This document shows, in pieces, positions 1 through 5,252 of a stretch of 9,870 bases of DNA. Origin of the DNA: an uncultured Lachnospiraceae bacterium (GTDB taxonomy: Bacteria; Bacillota; Clostridia; Lachnospirales; Lachnospiraceae); NCBI GenBank assembly GCA_905235345.1, contig CAJOLO010000047.1:1-9870 (forward strand), in the 5' to 3' direction. Positions within the stretch are counted from its first letter, which is position 1. Every line of letters begins with the position of its first letter. Made by a program: the position numbers and the translations under genes. The notes below the pieces were generated by a model, which was not told the DNA's origin, searched no databases, and worked only from the letters and a program-made list of their open reading frames with translations.

Positions 1-50
1 AACATAATGCACTCAATAATAACCATTATTCTTTTCGTAGTATTATTCAT
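1..50 (-). CDS. Possible start of a further gene, cut by the window edge
   Basis: An ATG at 50-48 opens a frame with no stop up to the left edge, giving 16 codons that read MNNTTKRIMVIIECIM. A basic pair followed by a hydrophobic run is what the start of a signal peptide or membrane segment looks like. It begins 24 bases after the stop of the zinc-ribbon/YARHG gene on the same strand, a normal operon spacing. The ribosome site is poor: AAGGA lies about 13 bases upstream, with a weaker GGAACGGA closer in. With so few codons the open frame may be chance, and no family can be named. Confidence 0.3.
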   Translation of the reverse strand, partial: MNNTTKRIMVIIECIM

Positions 51-74
51 ATTCCGTTCCGGATCCTTTCGATA

Positions 75-1937
75 TTAATCAGCATCCAATGGATATCCTG
101 CCGGATCTATGGCGAGCTCCTTTTCTTTTAACAGAATTACATTCTTCTTCTCAGCCTCTGTTAACACATCCTCAGAAAAATCTTCCGGATTAACAGTTCC
201 CTTATACCAGCTTTTGCTCTGAAAATAATCATTTAATTCCCTTGACTCAAATATTCTTCCATGTCTTGCATATATCTCATTCTTTGCATAATTAAGCTCC
301 TTTAATGTCAGACTCTCAATATCTTTCTCCGAAAGTTCTCTGGAATCACTGTCAGGAATTATATAGTCACCGTCTGTTATATCGTCAGAAGCCTCATCTG
401 TATCTTCAGATGTATCATCTGCATCACTGCTCTCTGCTGCAGAGTCAGTCACATTATTTTCATATTCATTTTTCTCGGTCTGGCTGGTTACACAATTATT
501 AAACAACGAATTGATATCAAGATACCCTGCATATTCCAGCTCCTGCTTTTCAAAAGACTCTCCCTCTTCAAACCATCCGCCCGGACTTGGAACATCATAT
601 GATGACGTGTCCACAGAGCATGTGCCGTCAGACAACACAATAATATCGTGATACCTTGTGTAATAATAATATGAGAATTGTTTCTCACCCTTCTTTTTGA
701 CTGTGATCTTGAAAATCATATATATCTGATTATTATAATCCGTATCCATTCCATCCTTTGCGGCAAGAAAATAATTACCTATACTCTCTACATTTTTTAC
801 CGAAACCTCGTCAGCAAACCGGCTTGCCATAGACGAGCGTAATGTATCCTCTGCCTGTGCTCTCATGCTCTCCATAATATTCTCTGAAATCTGAGATGCT
901 GAATCAACATATGCATCAACACCCTCACATGTGAAATCCTTTGATAATGATGAAAAATGAAGCCCCTTATCCTTCAACAAATTGTCTTCCCTGGCTTCTA
1001 CCACCACGGTAACGGTATCTCCTACCTTGAATTCATTCTTATCTCCATCCACATGTACGGAAAAATAAGAAGACAGTTCATCATTGTTATTGATCACATT
1101 AACTTTTGCATGTGGAGAAACACCTTCAAACTCCACGGAAATCTTTTCAAAAGGATCTACCTCCTTAGCATCAGACAAATTCTTAACCTTAGACTCCGCC
1201 TTGTTACCTTTTAGGTTGATTCCGTATTTCTTAAACAACTCCTTGTCATAAGTGTAATTCACTACTACCTCATCACCATTACTGAGATTATCTGCCTTTT
1301 CAATCTCATATTGGATAGCTTCGGCAACATCTCTTGCAAGATCTTCAACCTCCTCATACTCCGTTCCCTCTGTTCCCCACCTAAAGTTATCATCGAAATA
1401 TTCTATCTTTTCATCTATATATTCTTTCGCAGCTTCATTTTTTTTATGAGCTTTCTTAAGTTCATTTTGTACCTGCTTTAAATCTTCGTTGTTGAACTTT
1501 CCATACCGGACTATATCGGTAGTCATCTGCAATGTATCACAGGATACCGATGCTGTACCATATTTATTGCAACCCTGATATTCAATGGTAGTATAATCCT
1601 CAATATTTAATGAATGTTTATGTAATTTTGAAAATGCAAACACACCACCCAGCACAATTACTATTCCGATAGAAGCCGTTGCTATATTTTTCAGCAGTTT
1701 CTTATCATTTTTTACTTTTTGTACTTTCTCAGATTCTGCATATGTTTTAACATTATTAGCTATATTTTCTGCTGCATTTTGTGCCATATTCTTCGCACTC
1801 TTCGCCACAGCCCTGACATTTCCCGCAAATTCATCCAAGTCCGCTCCCGACACATCATCCTGTGCTACGGGCATTCCACATTTCACGCAGAACTTTGCAC
1901 CCTCCTCCATCTCACTTCCGCAATTTGTACAAAACAT
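75..1937 (-). CDS. Zinc-ribbon membrane protein with C-terminal YARHG domain
   Basis: 620 residues. The N-terminus is a short zinc ribbon with two CxxC knuckles (C3/C6 and C17/C20). Residues about 40-80 are charged and probably helical, and one membrane segment lies at about 84-103. The remainder should be outside the cell. It contains two related beta-rich modules (about 113-258 and 263-345), a further region (about 350-480), a very acidic Ser/Asp/Glu linker (about 498-534) and a YARHG domain (about 543-606) with the signature YARHG at 556-560. YARHG domains are found in extracellular or periplasmic proteins of bacteria and have no firmly assigned biochemistry. The start at 1937 is fixed by AGGGAGG (1944-1950) six bases upstream and by the zinc ribbon beginning at once. 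Ectodomain cysteines 123 and 133 could form a disulfide. A role in surface sensing or envelope binding is only a guess; the architecture call is firm. Confidence 0.88.
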   Translation of the reverse strand: MFCTNCGSEMEEGAKFCVKCGMPVAQDDVSGADLDEFAGNVRAVAKSAKNMAQNAAENIANNVKTYAESEKVQKVKNDKKLLKNIATASIGIVIVLGGVFAFSKLHKHSLNIEDYTTIEYQGCNKYGTASVSCDTLQMTTDIVRYGKFNNEDLKQVQNELKKAHKKNEAAKEYIDEKIEYFDDNFRWGTEGTEYEEVEDLARDVAEAIQYEIEKADNLSNGDEVVVNYTYDKELFKKYGINLKGNKAESKVKNLSDAKEVDPFEKISVEFEGVSPHAKVNVINNNDELSSYFSVHVDGDKNEFKVGDTVTVVVEAREDNLLKDKGLHFSSLSKDFTCEGVDAYVDSASQISENIMESMRAQAEDTLRSSMASRFADEVSVKNVESIGNYFLAAKDGMDTDYNNQIYMIFKITVKKKGEKQFSYYYYTRYHDIIVLSDGTCSVDTSSYDVPSPGGWFEEGESFEKQELEYAGYLDINSLFNNCVTSQTEKNEYENNVTDSAAESSDADDTSEDTDEASDDITDGDYIIPDSDSRELSEKDIESLTLKELNYAKNEIYARHGRIFESRELNDYFQSKSWYKGTVNPEDFSEDVLTEAEKKNVILLKEKELAIDPAGYPLDAD

Positions 1938-1957
1938 ATTATTCCTCCCTTGTCATT

Positions 1958-1975
1958 ATTGGTATCATTACCAAT
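1958..1975. promoter_or_regulatory. 18-base inverted repeat just upstream of the zinc-ribbon/YARHG gene
   Basis: Seven-base arms ATTGGTA and TACCAAT flank a four-base centre (TCAT on the plus strand). The element ends eight bases before the gene's ribosome site at 1944-1950. The position suits a repressor operator or a small leader hairpin. No U-run follows, so it is not a terminator. The half-sites resemble the TTGGT/ACCAA halves of FadR/PdhR-type GntR operators, but the spacing is six rather than three bases, so I do not assign a regulator. Confidence 0.4.
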
Positions 1976-1994
1976 TACTTAACTTTATGGGATA

Positions 1995-2003
1995 ATAATA
2001 TCA
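1995..2003 (-). promoter_or_regulatory. Possible extended -10 promoter for the zinc-ribbon/YARHG gene
   Basis: On the minus strand TGATATTAT gives a TGN extension followed by TATTAT, five of six bases of the -10 consensus, with no convincing -35 at the usual distance. It lies in the 96-base gap after the hybrid kinase gene, and a start about seven bases downstream would leave a leader of some 50 bases holding the inverted repeat at 1958-1975. The gap is AT-rich, where such matches arise easily. Confidence 0.27.
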
Positions 2004-2008
2004 CTTTC

Positions 2009-2029
2009 TATTAATAACATTTTCACATC
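2009..2029 (-). repeat. Intergenic repeated motif, copy 1: GATGTGAAA-N3-TTATTAATA
   Basis: Reading the minus strand, GATGTGAAA (2029-2021) begins four bases after the hybrid kinase stop codon, and TTATTAATA (2017-2009) follows after three bases. The same two nine-base words occur in the same order and orientation, one base apart, at 8059-8077 in the gap before the phosphorylase gene. Function is unknown; it could be a regulator site, a promoter part, or chance in AT-rich sequence. Confidence 0.4.
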
Positions 2030-2033
2030 AAGT

Positions 2034-5000
2034 TTACACTTTTAATGTTCCATTTATCACAATCTTATCTGCCGGCAGATATGATAACAACGTTGCTTCA
2101 AGACTTTCCACATTAATCGGCTTAGCCATATAGTCATCAAAGCCCTCTTTGATGAATCGTTCCCGTGCACCGGATATTGCATTCGCGGTAAGAGCCACCA
2201 CAGGAGTGTTTATGTTAGGATTATCAGGCATCTCTTTTAGCCGCTTCAAAGTTTCGATTCCATCCATCATCGGCATTCTGTAATCCAGGAATATCAGGTC
2301 ATATTCTTTGCTCTGAACCTTTTCCAGACACTCCATTCCGCTATACGCATCCTCAACCTGCACCTGAGTCTTCTTGAGAAGATTCTTGACAACCACAAGA
2401 TTAACCGGTGTATCATCCACCACAAGAATTCTGGCATCGGGTGCGCGGAAACTCTCTTTATACTTAGGGAGTTCCTCTCTTATCTTGTCTCCTTTACTCT
2501 TAAAATTACCCACAGTCTCCCCGGATACGACCGTCTGCGGCAATGTAATCGTAAATGTCGAGCCTTCTCCGTACACACTTTGAACATCAATTGTTCCGTT
2601 CATAAGTTCCAACAGATAATGTACTATTGCCAGTCCCAACCCGCTTCCCTCAATTGTACGATTCTTATTCTGGTCAAGGCGCTGGAATTTACCAAACAAT
2701 TTTTCCATATCACTCTCACGAATTCCAATGCCTGTGTCCGTTACGGAAATAATAAGGTTTATATTATTCTCTTCCACCTGAACAAATGAAATCTTCAAAA
2801 TTACAGTACCCTGCTTTGTGTACTTAACCGCATTGTTAAGCACATTAATCATTATCTGGCGCAGCCTCATCTCATCCCCGTACAAATGCTCCGGGGTGGA
2901 TGGATTAACATCAACCACCAATTCAAGATTCTTCTGTCCTGCCTTAACCTGTATCATATTCACCACATCACCGAGAACAGATGACAACTCATAATCCCCC
3001 TCCACTATCTCCATGCTGCCCGCCTCGATCTTGGAAAAATCAAGAATATCATTAATAAGAGAGAGCAGTGTTCTTCCGGCACCCTCAATAGTTCTCGCGT
3101 ACTCAATAATCTTCTCATCCTCGCTCTCCCTAAGTATCATCTCATCCATACCGAGTACCGCATTGATAGGTGTCCGGATTTCATGAGACATATTTGTGAG
3201 AAAATTACTCATTGCCTCATTGGCAGCGATTGCTCTTTGCTCCTCCAGCCTTGCAAGTCTTGTCGCCTTAAGAATTCCGATAAATTCAGTCTGGGACACT
3301 GGATTGGAGAAGTAAAATCCCTGCAGATAATCCACACCGAATTCATTCGCCAGATCCACCTGCACCTTGCTTTCCACACCGGAAATGAGAAGCTTCTTCC
3401 CCATGCGTTTTATCATCTCTGAGCTGTTTTCCATAATGATGCGTCCCACCCTGGTCTGCTCTGCCTTCCAGAGAATTGTACGGTCAATCTTGATAACATC
3501 CACATCAAGGGAGAAGATGGAATGCACATTGGAATATCCGATTCCGTAATCATCCACAGAAAAATGAAAACCGTACTCTCTTAATATTTGAATAAATGCT
3601 TCCAGTCCGTCAAAATCGGTTGTGGCAGCACTCTCCATTATCTCAAAATTAATCCTGCCGGGATCTATATCATACCGGGAGACAATCTGAACAATGCGCT
3701 CCGCATAACTTGGCTGGGTACACTGGATACCCGAAAGATTAACATTCAAAGTCTCAATTCCCATCTCTACCGGAATACCGCTATTAAGAAATTTACAGAC
3801 CTCCTCCAGCACAAAATCCCCAAGTTCGAATATCATTCCGTTGCGCTCTGCAATAGCCATAAATTCGCTGGGATATATCTCACCTATAACCGTATCATGA
3901 AGTCTGAGTAATGCCTCACCCGATTTAATAGACCTGTCATGTGCATCATAAATCGGCTGATAGAATACCTCAAATTTTCTATTCTTAACTCCGTCAATAA
4001 TTGCCTTTTCCACCCGGGTCCGCCGAAAGAAATAATCAAGATCCTTGCCATAAAGCACATCTGATTTACTCACATTTTCTCTTACCATTGTACTTCCGAT
4101 AAGTGCCATAATTTCTTCCTGATTCTCTAAATCCTTGGGCACTTCAACATAAAAAACCGCTGCATGAAATACGGTTTTCCTTCCCTGAAAACTCCATTCT
4201 CCGCAAAAACGCTCATATATTGTCCTGGCTGTCTCCATATCCTCTTTCGGATTATCCTCATCATTCAGAATCACAAAAGTACCCGGATTCATATAATAAA
4301 GATTATTGTTCGGTACAACAGTCCTAAGATAATCGATATTCATCTTTGTCAGATTCTCTATATCCATAGGGCCGACAGTCTGCATAAGATTTTGCGGATT
4401 CAGCATCTTAAGACATATGATGCTGAACGGATGCTTGTAGGCAATACATGTCCTTATATCTCCTGCAAGTGCAAGCTCATTATAAGCACCTGTTCTGGGA
4501 TTCTTTCTGTCATCCTCTTTCTCTACAGTAATAAGGACTCCTGTAATCGCAAGGGATTCCATGAACAATTCGATATGCATGGATGGTGAAAGAAATTGTA
4601 TCAGTGTACCAAGTGCAACCATCACAAAGAAGTACACCAATGTCTTACGTTTTTTTGTATCAATAGCGTTCCATAACAGAAGAATAAGCACTACCGCCAA
4701 CAGAAAATAGGCAATACTTATCACATATAATACATATTCTCCGGCAGCCCTGTTAAAATGCCTGTTCTCATCAAAATAATATATCCATTTTGTCAAGGGA
4801 TTAAAGATCACAAGAAGCTCTGAAATATACATCGGAATTTTTAAGAAATGATGATACTTTCTCGTCATCCCGTAATGTATACCGATAACGACTGCTATAT
4901 AGAAACAAAACAATGGGGAAAGTAATGTATGTAACAGAAAAAAGATATATTGATTAATCTCCTGAATAACAATCAAAGTTGATGAGCCCTTTGCAAAGGG

Positions 5001-5195
5001 CTCGAGTAAGCTGTCCGCAAGATCGCAGACAGTTGAAATAAAAATATTTAACAGAATTAACATAAAGAGTTTATTCTGCAGTTTGACGACACGATTTCTG
5101 ATAACACTATAATAAAGACAGGAGACGCACACAAGAAGTCCCGACACCAAAAATTCCGAGTTTGCCAACACTTGAAATAATATATCTGCGGTCAT
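2034..5195 (-). CDS. Membrane EAL-histidine kinase-receiver hybrid with degenerate GGDEF and altered EAL active site
   Basis: 1053 residues. About seven membrane segments fill residues 12-224. A GGDEF-like domain (about 232-392) has NPGTF (303-307) where the signature belongs, so cyclase activity is not expected. The EAL domain (about 395-645) keeps E427, N486, E518, E521, D548, D549, K569 and Q625, but the position of RocR Glu352 (first E of the usual EGVE) is S605 in SGVE. Next come a HisKA dimer domain with H671 in SHEIRTP, an ATPase domain with N788, DTGIG from D820 and GSGLG at 850-854, and a receiver (about 920-1040) with D927/D928, phosphoacceptor D971, T1003 and K1025. Kinase and receiver look intact. 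There is no Hpt or DNA-binding output. It starts 57 bases after the phosphorylase gene. Inference: a membrane sensor whose GGDEF/EAL part may bind c-di-GMP and tune phosphotransfer. Weak residual phosphodiesterase activity cannot be excluded. Confidence 0.93.
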   Translation of the reverse strand: MTADILFQVLANSEFLVSGLLVCVSCLYYSVIRNRVVKLQNKLFMLILLNIFISTVCDLADSLLEPFAKGSSTLIVIQEINQYIFFLLHTLLSPLFCFYIAVVIGIHYGMTRKYHHFLKIPMYISELLVIFNPLTKWIYYFDENRHFNRAAGEYVLYVISIAYFLLAVVLILLLWNAIDTKKRKTLVYFFVMVALGTLIQFLSPSMHIELFMESLAITGVLITVEKEDDRKNPRTGAYNELALAGDIRTCIAYKHPFSIICLKMLNPQNLMQTVGPMDIENLTKMNIDYLRTVVPNNNLYYMNPGTFVILNDEDNPKEDMETARTIYERFCGEWSFQGRKTVFHAAVFYVEVPKDLENQEEIMALIGSTMVRENVSKSDVLYGKDLDYFFRRTRVEKAIIDGVKNRKFEVFYQPIYDAHDRSIKSGEALLRLHDTVIGEIYPSEFMAIAERNGMIFELGDFVLEEVCKFLNSGIPVEMGIETLNVNLSGIQCTQPSYAERIVQIVSRYDIDPGRINFEIMESAATTDFDGLEAFIQILREYGFHFSVDDYGIGYSNVHSIFSLDVDVIKIDRTILWKAEQTRVGRIIMENSSEMIKRMGKKLLISGVESKVQVDLANEFGVDYLQGFYFSNPVSQTEFIGILKATRLARLEEQRAIAANEAMSNFLTNMSHEIRTPINAVLGMDEMILRESEDEKIIEYARTIEGAGRTLLSLINDILDFSKIEAGSMEIVEGDYELSSVLGDVVNMIQVKAGQKNLELVVDVNPSTPEHLYGDEMRLRQIMINVLNNAVKYTKQGTVILKISFVQVEENNINLIISVTDTGIGIRESDMEKLFGKFQRLDQNKNRTIEGSGLGLAIVHYLLELMNGTIDVQSVYGEGSTFTITLPQTVVSGETVGNFKSKGDKIREELPKYKESFRAPDARILVVDDTPVNLVVVKNLLKKTQVQVEDAYSGMECLEKVQSKEYDLIFLDYRMPMMDGIETLKRLKEMPDNPNINTPVVALTANAISGARERFIKEGFDDYMAKPINVESLEATLLSYLPADKIVINGTLKV

Positions 5196-5202
5196 AATGC
5201 GT

Positions 5203-5209
5203 CCCCCCT
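5203..5209 (-). promoter_or_regulatory. Unusual all-G ribosome binding site of the hybrid kinase gene
   Basis: The minus strand reads AGGGGGG seven bases before the ATG at 5195. The canonical AGGAGG has become a run of six G, which can still pair with the 16S rRNA tail through a G-U wobble. It supports the chosen start. A six-base homopolymer is also prone to length change, which would alter spacing and translation. Confidence 0.6.
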
Positions 5210-5213
5210 ATAA

Positions 5214-5250
5214 CTTTTCGCTCTCAAGCAACGCTTATCTGTCGAAAAAG
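5214..5250 (-). other. Potential two-tier hairpin in the leader of the hybrid kinase gene
   Basis: On the minus strand TTTTCG (in 5248-5243) can pair with CGAAAA (5220-5215), with one further U-G pair, enclosing a small hairpin AAGC-GTT-GCTT (5236-5226). It fills most of the 57-base gap between the phosphorylase stop and the kinase ribosome site. The outer stem is AT-rich and no U-run follows, so a terminator is unlikely. It could modulate translation or be incidental. Confidence 0.25.
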
Positions 5251-5252
5251 AC

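Noticed and set aside
15..30. AATAAT/ATTATT inverted repeat near the left edge as a terminator for the zinc-ribbon/YARHG gene
   Set aside because: The stem is entirely A-T, no U-run follows on the minus strand, and it lies within the possible downstream reading frame.
1991..2002. GATA-ATAA-TATC small palindrome as an operator
   Set aside because: It is low-complexity AT sequence with four-base arms and overlaps the possible -10, so the symmetry is not informative.
3588..3911. A 107-codon plus-strand frame opposite the EAL domain
   Set aside because: It is a shadow of the conserved EAL coding sequence; no motif or plausible start signal.
4164..4589. A 141-codon plus-strand frame inside the hybrid kinase gene
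   Set aside because: It lies opposite the membrane/GGDEF-like coding region, has no recognisable domain or good ribosome site, and the minus-strand frame encodes clear protein families throughout.
5196..5252. A c-di-GMP riboswitch in front of the hybrid kinase
   Set aside because: The gap is only 57 bases, shorter than the known c-di-GMP riboswitch classes need, and lacks their conserved core.
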